From Mesorhizobium sp. Z1-4 (GTDB lineage: Bacteria; Pseudomonadota; Alphaproteobacteria; Rhizobiales; Rhizobiaceae), in NCBI RefSeq assembly GCF_004000235.1, contig NZ_RCIO01000009.1, positions 50,798 to 103,866 on the forward strand: 53,069 nucleotides of DNA, written 5' to 3'. Positions within the stretch are counted from its first letter, which is position 1. Each line of letters starts with the position of its first letter. Shown piece after piece: positions 43,271-52,818 of this stretch. The notes under the pieces are model-generated. The model saw only the letters and a program-made list of their open reading frames with translations, ran no database searches and was not told where the DNA came from. Made by a program: the position numbers and the translations under genes.

Positions 43271-43286
43271 GTTGGGAGCTCCCAAC
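43271..43286. promoter_or_regulatory. parS: parS site 3
   Basis: Perfect GTTGGGAGCTCCCAAC, extended by GT/AC on both sides, 55 bp from site 2. Confidence 0.88.
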
Positions 43287-43317
43287 ACACTCGCTTCAAA
43301 CAGGCCACCAGCGTTCG

Positions 43318-44529
43318 TCATGATCGCCCCCATGCTGCGCGCATCAGCTCTTCGATCTCACCATTCACCGCGCTCAGGGACTCCATTGCACGATCGTATG
43401 TGCTTCTCGTGAGGTTGCCGGGCCCGATCTCGTATAGCGTCTGTTTCGTTAGACCAGCGTCGGAAATCGCGGCTGACTTGACCATTGGGTTGGTGAGAAC
43501 ATGGTCATCAAAAAGATTACGGAGCAGCGCAACCACTTTGGTTTGCGGAGCGTCCTGCGGCTCGTAGCGCGTCAGCAGGTATCGGACGAAGTCGAACTTA
43601 AGCTGTCCGCCAGCGTCACGAACCACCCCAAGCAAGTCACGGGTCATCAGAAGGAACTGGCTCATCGACGACACGTCCAGCATTTGCGGGTGAACCGTGA
43701 CAATCATCGACGTAGCAGCACATAAGCCGCTGAGCGTCAGAAACCCGAGCTGGGGAGGGCAATCGATTACGACGACATCGTAGTCATCAGCGACGTCGTC
43801 GAGGGCACTTGCGATCCGCGCAAAGAAGATCGCTCCTCCGTCGGACGCACTTCCGTCTGCAAGGGCTTTCGGCGTCGTATGTTCGAACTCCATGAGCTCG
43901 AGATTGCCAGGGACAAGATCGAGACCGTCGAAGTACGTGTTGCGTATCACATCACCTAGTGGCCGACGGTCTTCGTCATATCGAATCGCCGCGTAGAGCG
44001 TCTCGTTATGGCCGACGTTCAATTCGGGAAGAACACCCAACAGCGCAGACAGGCTCGCTTGAGGATCAAGATCAACAGCGAGCACGCGATACCCCTGAAG
44101 CGCCAGATACTGTGCGAGGTGCGCAGAGGTGGTAGTCTTGCCTGAGCCGCCCTTAAAATTGGTAACAGCGAGCACCTGGAGATGCTCGTTCTCCCGCCTG
44201 TGCGGAACGAACTCGATCGCCTCGCGCCCACGGGCGCTTCGCGCGAACATCCGCCTTATCTCGTTTATGTCGGAGAGCGAGTATAAGCGTCGTCCGTTTG
44301 TCGTTGTCTCTGGTTGTGGGCCTTCACCCGCCAACGACATTTTTCGCAGGGTCGAATCCGAAACACCGATCAATTTCGCCGCTTCGCCTGAAGTGAATTT
44401 TCGAAGCGCCTTGCTTGCTGCAGGAGGGAAGAGCGCTTCGCTGATGCTGTGCAACTGCGAGCCGAGGAGTTCAGCGTGAGCGCCGATTACATCGTCGACA
44501 TCAGGAAGGTCTGATCTGTTAATCTGCAT
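43318..44529 (-). CDS. repA: partition ATPase RepA (ParA family)
   Basis: ParA-type Walker ATPase of repABC, 403 residues from ATG 44529. The N-terminal helix-turn-helix segment FTSGEAAKLIGVSDSTLRK is the RepA hallmark. The deviant Walker A is FKGGSGKTT near residue 127 and the A' motif VDLDPQASLS follows; VVIDCPPQLGFLT is motif B. It moves plasmid copies with RepB and represses the operon. An ATG 22 codons upstream (44595) is in frame but would be longer than the family norm. Confidence 0.95.
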   Translation of the reverse strand: MQINRSDLPDVDDVIGAHAELLGSQLHSISEALFPPAASKALRKFTSGEAAKLIGVSDSTLRKMSLAGEGPQPETTTNGRRLYSLSDINEIRRMFARSARGREAIEFVPHRRENEHLQVLAVTNFKGGSGKTTTSAHLAQYLALQGYRVLAVDLDPQASLSALLGVLPELNVGHNETLYAAIRYDEDRRPLGDVIRNTYFDGLDLVPGNLELMEFEHTTPKALADGSASDGGAIFFARIASALDDVADDYDVVVIDCPPQLGFLTLSGLCAATSMIVTVHPQMLDVSSMSQFLLMTRDLLGVVRDAGGQLKFDFVRYLLTRYEPQDAPQTKVVALLRNLFDDHVLTNPMVKSAAISDAGLTKQTLYEIGPGNLTRSTYDRAMESLSAVNGEIEELMRAAWGRS

Positions 44530-44748
44530 CGGAGCGTTCACGCTAATCTCTTCAATCACGGTTATTTCGCAGAACGGGCGAATTTCCGTGATCATACCCA
44601 GGAAGCGTGGCCCAGCAAGATTATTTTGGTTAACGAGCCCTTAACACGAGTCGGCTGCAAATCCGAAAGTCGCAACCAAGAGGGCCGTTTTCGTGTTATA
44701 TTTCAAGCTGTTGTCGCAGCGCGGTCAAAAACGTCGCCAGATTCTTTC

Positions 44749-44766
44749 CCCGGCATATTTGCCGGG
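44749..44766. promoter_or_regulatory. 18-bp palindrome, copy 2 (repA side)
   Basis: CCCGGCA-TATT-TGCCGGG, with one extra C/G pair outside. It is centred about 228 bp before the repA start and about 290 bp before trbB. Confidence 0.6.
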
Positions 44767-44906
44767 GCCCATTGATAAGTCTTCCGATCGGCAGACTTCG
44801 ACAAGCCGGAATCCGCAGAAATCGGCCAAACCCGAACCCGACTCAGCAAAGTGAGTCGCCTCAAAGCCCCAGCCAAGAACCGTTCCAGCAACAATCAGGG
44901 GACGAC

Positions 44907-44924
44907 CCCGGCAGAACTGCCGGG
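44907..44924. promoter_or_regulatory. 18-bp palindrome, copy 3 (trb side)
   Basis: CCCGGCA-GAAC-TGCCGGG, centred about 132 bp before the trbB start. It shares the flanking bases GA before and ATG after with copy 1. Confidence 0.6.
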
Positions 44925-45047
44925 ATGACCGACTCCGCCTCATGCGGCAAAAGCCGCACCTCACCTTTGAGTGGCAGCGGCGGATGTAATGCAAACCATG
45001 TTTGGTCGAGTCAGTAGTGCCCAGGTTGCACCGAGCGGAGGAACGCT

Positions 45048-46019
45048 ATGACTGCGTCATCCTCCCGGTCACGGCTGATCCGCAAGCTGCGCGACGCGCT
45101 TGGTGAGACGATCTGCGCCGCGCTCGAGGACGTCGACGTTGTCGAGGTCATGCTCAATCCTGACGGCCGGCTCTTCGTGGAACGGCTGGGGGAGGAGATC
45201 GAGAGCATCGGCGAGCTCAAGCCCGGCGCGGCCGAGATCATCATCGGCAGCGTCGCCCATGCCCTGCAAACTGAGGTCGACGACGAACAGCCGATCATCT
45301 CCGGCGAGTTACCGATCGACGGCCATCGCTTCGAAGGCCTTCTGCCGCCGGTCGTCAGTGCGCCGAGCTTTACGATCCGCCGGCGCGCATCGCGCCTGAT
45401 CCCGCTGTCGGACTATGTGTCCAGCGGTGTGATGACCAAGCTGCAGGCCAGCCTGATCCGCCACGCAGTCCACGATCGCCTGAACATTGTCGTCTCGGGT
45501 GGAACAGGGTCGGGCAAGACGACCCTGGCCAATGCGGTGATCGCCGAGATCGTCAGCGAGACGCCGGCGCACCGTCTGCTCATTCTCGAAGACACCGCCG
45601 AGATCCAGTGCGCCGCGGAGAACGCGGTTTGCCTGCACACGACGGACACGGTCGACATGGGCCGGCTACTCAAGAGCACCATGCGTCTTCGGCCGGACCG
45701 GATCATTGTGGGCGAGGTTCGGGACGGTGCAGCGCTGACGCTCCTGAAGGCCTGGAACACCGGTCACCCGGGCGGGATCACGACAATCCACGCAAACAAC
45801 GCGCACTCCGCCCTCAGGCGCCTCGAGCAGCTCACCGCAGAAGCGAGCCAACAGCCAATGCGCGAGGTCATCGCGGAAGCGGTCGATCTCGTCGTTTCCA
45901 TCGAACGAACCGCCACAGGTCGCCGTGTCCGCGATGTGATGAGGCTCAAAAGCTTCGACGGCGCGGCTTACGAAACCGAACATCACGCACAGATCGATGA
46001 GGACAGCCATGCCGCATAA
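45048..46019 (+). CDS. trbB: TrbB, VirB11-type secretion ATPase
   Basis: Cytoplasmic hexameric ATPase that powers the mating channel. Walker A is [10 protein letters not shown] near residue 150; the Walker B/His-box region is [13 protein letters not shown] and GITTIHANN. At 323 residues it has the usual length. The ATG has GGAGGAA upstream. It is the first gene of the trb operon here; Ti plasmids have traI before it, which is absent. It overlaps trbC by 11 bases. Confidence 0.95.
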   Translation: MTASSSRSRLIRKLRDALGETICAALEDVDVVEVMLNPDGRLFVERLGEEIESIGELKPGAAEIIIGSVAHALQTEVDDEQPIISGELPIDGHRFEGLLPPVVSAPSFTIRRRASRLIPLSDYVSSGVMTKLQASLIRHAVHDRLNIVVSGGTGSGKTTLANAVIAEIVSETPAHRLLILEDTAEIQCAAENAVCLHTTDTVDMGRLLKSTMRLRPDRIIVGEVRDGAALTLLKAWNTGHPGGITTIHANNAHSALRRLEQLTAEASQQPMREVIAEAVDLVVSIERTATGRRVRDVMRLKSFDGAAYETEHHAQIDEDSHAA

Positions 46020-46380
46020 TTTCCGCCACCCCGCGACTTTGGGGCTCTTGATTGCCGCCGCCTGCGTCGCCGCGACGCCGGCGCTTGCCAGTTCCGGCGG
46101 CAGTCTCCCGTGGGAAGGGCCGCTGCAGACGATCCAGGAGTCGATCACCGGTCCGGTCGCAGGCTTCATCGCGCTTGCCGCCGTGGCGGTCGCCGGCGGC
46201 ATGCTGATCTTCGGCGGCGAACTCAACGATTTCGCGCGGCGGCTGATGTACGTCGTGCTGGTCGCCGGCGTCCTGCTTGGCGCCACGCAGATCGTCGGCC
46301 TGTTCGGCGCATCGGGCGCCTCGATTGATCTCCCTGGTCAGGCGGACCTGAGTGCGGCGGGGGAGAGGAGTGATGGCTGA
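46009..46380 (+). CDS. trbC: TrbC, VirB2-type pilin precursor
   Basis: A 123-residue pre-pilin with a signal peptide ending near ALASSGG and two hydrophobic segments ([20 protein letters not shown] and [19 protein letters not shown]). This is the TrbC/VirB2 layout; the Ti homologue is processed and cyclised. The ATG at 46009 has GAGGA upstream and overlaps trbB; the end overlaps trbD by eight bases. Confidence 0.92.
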   Translation: MPHNFRHPATLGLLIAAACVAATPALASSGGSLPWEGPLQTIQESITGPVAGFIALAAVAVAGGMLIFGGELNDFARRLMYVVLVAGVLLGATQIVGLFGASGASIDLPGQADLSAAGERSDG

Positions 46381-46672
46381 AACCGTCGCTCCCCTCACAA
46401 CCGCGCGGATCCATCGCGCGCTGTCGCGGCCGAACCATTTGATGGGCGCCGACCGAGAACTGGTGCTCGTGACCGGTCTGGCGACGGTCATCCTGATATT
46501 CGTCGTGCTCACCTGGTTTTCCGTCCTGCTGGGCATCGCGATCTGGATCGGCGTCGTCGGCGTGCTGCGCATCATGGCGAAGGCCGACCCGATGATGCGG
46601 CAGGTCTATTTGCGCCACATCGGATACCGGCCGAACTATCGTCCGACATCGTCCCCCTGCCGGAGGTACTGA
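46373..46672 (+). CDS. trbD: TrbD, VirB3-type inner-membrane protein
   Basis: A 99-residue protein with the VirB3/TrbD start ([19 protein letters not shown]) and one long hydrophobic stretch, roughly residues 30-65. It is a structural part of the inner-membrane complex that works with TrbE. It overlaps trbC and is six bases before trbE. Confidence 0.92.
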   Translation: MAETVAPLTTARIHRALSRPNHLMGADRELVLVTGLATVILIFVVLTWFSVLLGIAIWIGVVGVLRIMAKADPMMRQVYLRHIGYRPNYRPTSSPCRRY

Positions 46673-46678
46673 CCGACC

Positions 46679-49126
46679 ATGGTGGCCCTCAAACAGTTCC
46701 GAAACTCAAAGCCGTCCTTTTCCGACCTGTTGCCCTATGCGGGTCTGGTCGCCGACGGGGTCATCCTGTTGAAGGACGGCTCGCTGATGGCCGGATGGTA
46801 TTTTGCCGGGCCGGATTCAGAGAGCTCCACCAATATCGAGCGCAACGAAGTCTCGCGGCAGATCAACGCCGTCCTCTCGCGGCTCGGGTCCGGCTGGATG
46901 ATCCAGGTCGAGGCGGTTCGCGTGCCCACGACCGCCTATCCCGCCCGCGAGGACTGCCACTTTCCCGATCCGGTGACCCGCGCGATCGACGAGCAGCGGC
47001 GCGATCATTTCATGGCCGAGCGCGGCCACTATGAGAGCCAGCACGCGCTGATCCTCACCTACCGGCCGCCGGAGCCGCGCCGTTCGGCCATGGCGCGATA
47101 CGTCTATTCGGACGAAGGAAGTCGCTCGCAAACCTATGCCGACGCGGTGCTCGCTTCCTTCCAGACCTCGATCCGCGAGGTCGAGCAATATCTCGGCAAT
47201 GTCCTGATGATCCGCCGCATGGTCACGCGGACGGTCGTTCATCCAGAGAGCGGCGACGAGGCGCGCTACGACGAACTCTTCCAGTTCATCCGGTTCTGCA
47301 TCCTCGGGGAAAACCATCCTGTCCGACTGCCGGCAATCCCGATGTATCTCGACTGGCTGGTGACGTCCGAGTTCCATCACGGGCTCTCGCCCATGGTCGA
47401 CGGCAGCTACCTCGCAATTGTCGGGATCGACGGGTTTCCGGCCGAGAGCTGGCCCGGCATCCTCAATTCCCTCGATTTGATGCCGCTCACGTACCGCTGG
47501 TCGAGCCGCTTCATCTTCCTCGACGATCAGGAAGCGCGGCAAAAACTCGAGCGGACCCGGAAGAAGTGGCAGCAGAAAGTGCGGCCGTTCTTCGATCAGC
47601 TCTTCCAGACCCATAGCCGCTCAGTCGACCAGGACGCCATGACCATGGTTGCCGAAACCGAGGACGCGATTGCCGAGGCCTCGTCTCAGCTCGTCGCCTA
47701 CGGCTATTACACGCCAGTTATCGTCATGTTTGACTCAGACGAAGCTCGCCTGCGCGATCAGGCAGAGGCCGTTCGGAGGCTCATCCAGGCCGAAGGCTTC
47801 GGCGCCCGCATCGAAACTCTCAACGCCACCGAGGCCTATCTCGGCAGCCTGCCGGGCAACGCTCAAGCCAATGTCCGCGAACCGCTGATCAACACCCGCA
47901 ACCTTGCCGATCTCATTCCGGTCAATTCCGTCTGGGCGGGCAGCGCCGTGGCGCCTTGCCCGTTCTACCCGCCAAACGCCCCGCCACTGATGCAGGTCGC
48001 CAGCGGCTCGTCTCCCTTCCGGTTGAACCTGCATGTCGACGATGTCGGCCACACGCTGATCTTCGGCCCGACCGGATCGGGCAAGTCCACCCTGTTGGCG
48101 CTGATCGCCGCGCAGTTCCGGCGTTATGAGCATGCGCAGATCTTCGCCTTCGATAAGGGCAAGTCGCTTTATCCGCTGACCAAGGCCGCGGGCGGGGATC
48201 ACTATGAGATCGGAGCAGGGGAGGGGACAGCGCTCGCCTTCTGCCCACTGGCCGAGCTCTCGACGGATGGTGACCGTGCGTGGGCCGCCGAATGGGTCGA
48301 GACACTCGTCGCCATGCAGGGCGTGACGATCACCCCGGATCACCGCAACGCAATCGCTCGCCAGATCGGTTTGCTTGCCAACGCCCGCGGCCGCTCGCTG
48401 TCCGATTTCGTCAGCGGCGTGCAGATGCGCGAAATCAAGACTGCTCTGCAACACTACACGGTCGACGGGCCGATGGGGCAGCTACTCGATGCGGAAGAGG
48501 ATGGTTTGACGCTCGGATCGTTCCAGACCTTCGAGGTCGAGGAACTGATGAATATGGGCGAGCGAAATCTCGTGCCCGTATTGCTCTATCTCTTCCGCCG
48601 CATCGAAAAACGCCTCACCGGCGCACCGAGCCTTATCATCCTCGACGAGGCCTGGCTGATGCTCGGGCATCCGATGTTCCGCGACAAGATCCGGGAATGG
48701 CTGAAGGTGTTGCGCAAGGCCAATTGCGCGGTCGTGCTGGCCACGCAATCGATCTCGGACGCGGAGCAATCCGGCATCATCGACGTGCTCAAGGAAAGCT
48801 GCCCGACCAAGATTTGCCTGCCCAATGGCGCGGCGCGGGAATCGGGAACGCGCGAGTTCTACGAACGCATCGGCTTCAACGACCGGCAGATCGAAATCGT
48901 CGCGACGGCCATTCCCAAGCGCGAATACTATGTCGCCTCGCCCGAAGGCCGGCGGCTCTTCGACATGGCGCTCGGCCCCGTGGCGCTCGCCTTCGTCGGC
49001 GCGTCCGGCAAGGACAATCTCAAACGCATTGATCAGCTCAGCGAGACGCACGGCAGCGATTGGCCGGCGGCCTGGCTGGAAGAAAGGGGAGTGGATGATG
49101 CCAAGCGCATTCTCACGCACAGCTAG
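46679..49126 (+). CDS. trbE: TrbE, VirB4-type secretion ATPase
   Basis: The largest transfer ATPase, 815 residues, with the family start FSDLLPYAGLVADGVILLKDG. Walker A is FGPTGSGKSTLL near residue 462 and Walker B LIILDEAWLMLGHP near 652. It drives pilus assembly and substrate transfer at the inner membrane. Its end overlaps trbJ by 29 bases. Confidence 0.96.
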   Translation: MVALKQFRNSKPSFSDLLPYAGLVADGVILLKDGSLMAGWYFAGPDSESSTNIERNEVSRQINAVLSRLGSGWMIQVEAVRVPTTAYPAREDCHFPDPVTRAIDEQRRDHFMAERGHYESQHALILTYRPPEPRRSAMARYVYSDEGSRSQTYADAVLASFQTSIREVEQYLGNVLMIRRMVTRTVVHPESGDEARYDELFQFIRFCILGENHPVRLPAIPMYLDWLVTSEFHHGLSPMVDGSYLAIVGIDGFPAESWPGILNSLDLMPLTYRWSSRFIFLDDQEARQKLERTRKKWQQKVRPFFDQLFQTHSRSVDQDAMTMVAETEDAIAEASSQLVAYGYYTPVIVMFDSDEARLRDQAEAVRRLIQAEGFGARIETLNATEAYLGSLPGNAQANVREPLINTRNLADLIPVNSVWAGSAVAPCPFYPPNAPPLMQVASGSSPFRLNLHVDDVGHTLIFGPTGSGKSTLLALIAAQFRRYEHAQIFAFDKGKSLYPLTKAAGGDHYEIGAGEGTALAFCPLAELSTDGDRAWAAEWVETLVAMQGVTITPDHRNAIARQIGLLANARGRSLSDFVSGVQMREIKTALQHYTVDGPMGQLLDAEEDGLTLGSFQTFEVEELMNMGERNLVPVLLYLFRRIEKRLTGAPSLIILDEAWLMLGHPMFRDKIREWLKVLRKANCAVVLATQSISDAEQSGIIDVLKESCPTKICLPNGAARESGTREFYERIGFNDRQIEIVATAIPKREYYVASPEGRRLFDMALGPVALAFVGASGKDNLKRIDQLSETHGSDWPAAWLEERGVDDAKRILTHS

Positions 49127-49895
49127 GATTGCGGTAGCCGCGATCCTCTCAGCCTCGTCGGCCACAAGCACCCATGCCGGCGGTGGCGGGTTCTTCGGAG
49201 CGACGGAATTCACGCAGATCCTCAACAATGGCGAGTTGGTAGGGCTCGTGGGCCAATCGGCCGAGCAAATCCAGAACCAGGTCACCCAGATCACGCAGCT
49301 GGCCGAGCAGATCCAGAACCAGCTGAGAATCTACGAGAACATGCTGCAGAACACGCTGACGCTGCCGAGCCATGTCTGGGGTCAGGTCGAAAGCGATCTG
49401 ATGCAGTTGCAGGGTCTCGTCCAGCAGGGTCAATCGATCGCATTCTCGATGGGCAACGCCGATGACGTGCTGCGGCAGCGGTTCGAGAGCTTTGCTGATT
49501 TCAAGTCAGGCCTCGCCAATGGCCAGACCTTCTCCACGAGCTATCAGGACTGGTCGGACACGAACCGCGACACAATCGGGGCGACACTGAGGGCGGCGGG
49601 ACTGACGGCCGACCAGTTCAGCTCCGAGGAATCGACGATGAGCCAGCTACGCTCGATGTCGCAGTCATCCGTCGGCCAGATGCAGGCGTTGCAGGTCGGC
49701 CATGAGATCGCCGCCCAGCAAGTCGCCCAAGCACAGAAGCTGCGTGGGCTCGTCTCGCAACAGGTGACGATGATGGGCACTTGGTACCAGTCCGAACAGG
49801 CGGCGAAGGACCTCGCGCAGAACCGTCGCGAGGAGTTCTTCAACTCAACCACGCCCTCGACATCGGGCGGACAGACGATGGAGCCACGCTGGTGA
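49098..49895 (+). CDS. trbJ: TrbJ, VirB5-type minor pilus protein
   Basis: A 265-residue secreted protein. The signal peptide ends near STHA, followed by GGGGFFGATEFTQILNN and a Gln-rich coiled coil (QIQNQVTQITQLAEQIQNQL), all typical of TrbJ. Start codons at 49095 and 49098 are both possible; the second is better spaced from the AGGGGA ribosome site. It overlaps trbE and trbK. Confidence 0.92.
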   Translation: MPSAFSRTARIAVAAILSASSATSTHAGGGGFFGATEFTQILNNGELVGLVGQSAEQIQNQVTQITQLAEQIQNQLRIYENMLQNTLTLPSHVWGQVESDLMQLQGLVQQGQSIAFSMGNADDVLRQRFESFADFKSGLANGQTFSTSYQDWSDTNRDTIGATLRAAGLTADQFSSEESTMSQLRSMSQSSVGQMQALQVGHEIAAQQVAQAQKLRGLVSQQVTMMGTWYQSEQAAKDLAQNRREEFFNSTTPSTSGGQTMEPRW

Positions 49896-50095
49896 TCAGG
49901 CTCTTCATCATCGCGATCTGTGTGGTCGTTGTTGTCGTCATCGGCATCGTTGTCTGGAACGCAACGACCGAGCCGGAAGTGCCTGCGGCGACCGTCGCCC
50001 CGGAACGGCAGCACTACGATCTCGAAGGCGGGCAGGAGATGCGACCGCGATGGGGCAGTAACGAAGGCGGGGCCGATGGCACGTCCGGAAACTAG
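49892..50095 (+). CDS. trbK: TrbK-like entry-exclusion candidate (67 aa)
   Basis: A small protein with one N-terminal membrane segment (LFIIAICVVVVVVIGIVVW) and a hydrophilic tail. By position between trbJ and trbL it is TrbK, which blocks entry of the same plasmid. It lacks the lipobox Cys of classical TrbK, so it may be the TrbK-alt type. The GTG start overlaps the trbJ stop (GTGA). Confidence 0.72.
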   Translation: MIRLFIIAICVVVVVVIGIVVWNATTEPEVPAATVAPERQHYDLEGGQEMRPRWGSNEGGADGTSGN

Positions 50096-51242
50096 GCTGG
50101 CCCTGTTCGCAATCGGAGGCATCGCTCTCGGGGCCAATCCAGCATTGGCCCAGGAAGGCAGTCTGCTGACCAATCTCGAAAACGAGATCGCGACGGCGGC
50201 TCAGGGGTGGGAAACCACGATCCTCAATGCCGCCAGATCGCTCTTCTGGATCCTCGCCGGCATCGAGGTTGGGATCGCCGCGGTCTGGCTGGCAATCTCC
50301 ACGGCCTCTCTCGACACCTGGTTCGCCGAGCTTGTTCGCCGCATCATGTTCATTGGCCTCTTCGTCTTCATTCTCGAACAGGGGCCGGATTTTGCGAAGG
50401 CGGTCGTCGACAGCCTGTTCCAGATCGGCGCCGGCAGCGGTTCGGCTTCCCCCGCGAACGTCTTCAACGCCGGTCTCGAAGTCGCCAGCGCCATGTCGGC
50501 CAAGGCGCAGTTCGGCCTGTTCGAGGACAATGCGCTGGCGATCGCGGCCGTCTTCGCCATGGTCATCACCGTGATCTGCTTCAGCCTGGTGGCGGCAATC
50601 TTCGTCTCGGTCATGGTCGAGATGTATGTCGGGCTTCTCGCCGGCATGATCATGCTCGGCCTCGGCGGTTCGAGCTTCACCAAGGATTTCTCGGTTCGCT
50701 ATCTGATCTATGCGTTTTCCGTCGGCATGAAGCTGATGGCGCTGGTGATGATCGCACGGATCGGGTCTGAGGTTCTGATCAACCTCGCCAATTCGCCGAC
50801 GACGGGCGACGAGTTTCTGGCGACGCTTGCAATCGCCGGCATCTCGGTCGTGGTGTTCGTCATCGCGATGTACGTCCCCAACATCGTGCAGGGCATGGTC
50901 CAGGGCGTCTCCGTCACGGGCGGAATGGAAACCATCCGCCATGGCGCCCAGGCGGCAAGCTTCGCGGCAGGCGGTGCGGCGATTGCCGTCGGCGGGGCGA
51001 GGGCAGGGGCCGCCGCCTATTCCGATGCCCGCGCCGCCGGCAGTTCGTTTGGCGGGGCCGCACTCAAGGGCATGGCGAGCGGGATGGGCGCTGCCGGTGG
51101 GGCTGCCGCCTCGGCCGCCCGCGACAAGGCGATCGGTGTTCCGGGCACGTGGGGCGCTTCGACCCTTGGACTTGCCAACGCCAAGCTTGACCAGTCCCAG
51201 GGCCGTCCCGCTGCCCGCCCGAACCGTGACGAGAAAGCGTGA
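50076..51242 (+). CDS. trbL: TrbL, VirB6-type polytopic membrane protein
   Basis: A 388-residue protein with a signal-like N-terminus (ANPALAQ) and at least five membrane segments between residues 45 and 280, then an Ala/Gly-rich C-terminal tail. It is the TrbL/VirB6 channel component. The ATG at 50076 has AAGGCGGGG upstream and lies inside the end of trbK. Confidence 0.93.
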   Translation: MARPETRLALFAIGGIALGANPALAQEGSLLTNLENEIATAAQGWETTILNAARSLFWILAGIEVGIAAVWLAISTASLDTWFAELVRRIMFIGLFVFILEQGPDFAKAVVDSLFQIGAGSGSASPANVFNAGLEVASAMSAKAQFGLFEDNALAIAAVFAMVITVICFSLVAAIFVSVMVEMYVGLLAGMIMLGLGGSSFTKDFSVRYLIYAFSVGMKLMALVMIARIGSEVLINLANSPTTGDEFLATLAIAGISVVVFVIAMYVPNIVQGMVQGVSVTGGMETIRHGAQAASFAAGGAAIAVGGARAGAAAYSDARAAGSSFGGAALKGMASGMGAAGGAAASAARDKAIGVPGTWGASTLGLANAKLDQSQGRPAARPNRDEKA

Positions 51243-51250
51243 CAGAAATC

Positions 51251-51913
51251 ATGGCCAGAACCAGTATTCCGGAAACTCCCTACGTCGCCGCACGCCAGGA
51301 ATGGAACGAGCGCTACGGGTCATATGTGAAGGCAGCCGCAGCTTGGCGGATCGTCGGCATCACCGGCATGGTCATGGCGGTCATCGGGTTTTCCTACGCG
51401 CTTTATCAGAGCACGCAGGTCAAGCTCGTCCCCTATATCGTCGAGGTCGACAAGCTCGGGACGGCGGCGACGACGGGATTTCCGCAGCAGATCGAATATG
51501 CCGACCCGCGTGTGGTGCGCGCGACACTCGGGAGCTTTGTGTCGAACTTCCGCTCCGTGACGCCCGACACTGTCGTCCAGAAGCAATATATCGATCGGGC
51601 CTATGCGCATCTCAGATCGTCGGATCCGGCGACCGAGAAGGTCAATGCCTGGTTCCGGAGCAACTCACCGTTTGACCGCGCGCGAGAAAAGACGGTGGCG
51701 ATCGAAGTCACGAATATCGTGCCGCTCTCCAACCAGAGCTACCAGATCGACTGGACTGAGTATGAGCGGGACCGCCAGGGCAAGGAAGTCGCCACCAGGC
51801 GGTTCCGTGGTGTCGCAACCGTGACCCTGACACCGCCGCAAGACGAGGCGGTGATCCGCCTCAACCCCATCGGACTTTATTTGAAGGATTTTGACTGGAC
51901 GGCGCAGCTCTGA
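51251..51913 (+). CDS. trbF: TrbF, VirB8-type protein
   Basis: A bitopic inner-membrane protein of 220 residues: a short cytoplasmic start (NPY-like [16 protein letters not shown]), one membrane segment near residues 33-52 and a VirB8-fold periplasmic domain. It bridges inner-membrane and core complexes. ATG 51251 is preferred; a GTG four codons earlier is in frame. Confidence 0.93.
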   Translation: MARTSIPETPYVAARQEWNERYGSYVKAAAAWRIVGITGMVMAVIGFSYALYQSTQVKLVPYIVEVDKLGTAATTGFPQQIEYADPRVVRATLGSFVSNFRSVTPDTVVQKQYIDRAYAHLRSSDPATEKVNAWFRSNSPFDRAREKTVAIEVTNIVPLSNQSYQIDWTEYERDRQGKEVATRRFRGVATVTLTPPQDEAVIRLNPIGLYLKDFDWTAQL

Positions 51914-51989
51914 GCCGCGTTCGCGCCAGACGGCAACGTCTGGGGCAAAGGCACGCGGCCCACCTGAATGTGCCCCGGAGGATAGGTGA

Positions 51990-52814
51990 ATGAAGAAAGA
52001 GAATATCCGCGGCATCGCGCTTTGCGCCGGCGTGATGATCGCGGTGGCAACATTGCCAGCACATGGGCAGCAACTCACAAGCAATGAAGCGCGGGGAACG
52101 CAGCTCTCGGGCCAGTGGCAGCACCGGCAAGGCGTCGTCACACGCGGCGCCGACGGCAAGGTGATCTTCCTTTATGGGGAGGTTCAACCGTCGGTCGTCT
52201 GCTCGCCGCTACAGGTGTGCGACATCGAGCTTCAGGCCGGGGAGGTGGTGCGCGATGTCCTTCTCGGCGACACCGTTCGCTGGAAGGTCGAGCCGGCAAC
52301 CTCCGGTGCGCCGAGCGGACAGGCGATCCACCTGATCGTCAAGCCATCCGAGGCTGGCCTGGTCACCTCAATGGTCGTCACGACCTCGCGGCGGACCTAT
52401 CACATTCAACTCAAATCGCATCACAGCCAGTACATGGCGCGAGTCGGCTTCGACTATCCCGAAGACATCAACGCTCGGTTTGCAGAGATCAACGCGCGGA
52501 TCGCGGCGAGCATTGTGCCCGGAGCTGGCGTTCCGGCGGATCAGCTGGACTTCGCGTTCCACATCAGCGGCGCGGCGCGCTGGCGGCCGACGCGGATCTA
52601 CAGCGACGGCGTGAAGACCTACATCCAGTTTCCGTCATCTCTGTCAGGGCAGGAGGCGCCAGTTCTGTTCGTCGTCTCCGGCGGTGAGAACCGGATCGTC
52701 AACTACCGCATGAACGGCACGATGATGGTGGTCGACTACAACATCGATCGGGCCATTCTGGTCTCAGGCGTCGGCCGCCAGCAGCAGAAGATCACGATCC
52801 GGCGGGGCGGGTAG
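51990..52814 (+). CDS. trbG: TrbG, VirB9-type core-complex protein
   Basis: Periplasmic core protein of 274 residues. A signal peptide ends near LPAHGQQ, followed by the VirB9 region with [17 protein letters not shown] and TYHIQLKSH and the C-terminal domain ([18 protein letters not shown]). ATG 51990 has GGAGGATAGG upstream. It is four bases before trbH. Confidence 0.94.
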   Translation: MKKENIRGIALCAGVMIAVATLPAHGQQLTSNEARGTQLSGQWQHRQGVVTRGADGKVIFLYGEVQPSVVCSPLQVCDIELQAGEVVRDVLLGDTVRWKVEPATSGAPSGQAIHLIVKPSEAGLVTSMVVTTSRRTYHIQLKSHHSQYMARVGFDYPEDINARFAEINARIAASIVPGAGVPADQLDFAFHISGAARWRPTRIYSDGVKTYIQFPSSLSGQEAPVLFVVSGGENRIVNYRMNGTMMVVDYNIDRAILVSGVGRQQQKITIRRGG

Positions 52815-52818
52815 GGCG

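Larger units (their letters stand above)
44530..45047. promoter_or_regulatory. repA-trbB divergent control region
   Basis: 518 bases without a gene, in particular no traI between trbB and repA. It holds two of the 18-bp palindromes, an inverted repeat TAACACGA/TCGTGTTA (44642-44649, 44691-44698), a minus-strand TATAAC that could be the repA -10 (44695-44700), and a 6-bp hairpin with loop AAAA (44943-44958) in the trb leader. Confidence 0.6.

Noticed and set aside
44943-44958. Hairpin TGCGGC-AAAA-GCCGCA read as a terminator before trbB
   Set aside because: No U-tract follows and it lies in the probable trb leader, so termination is not supported.
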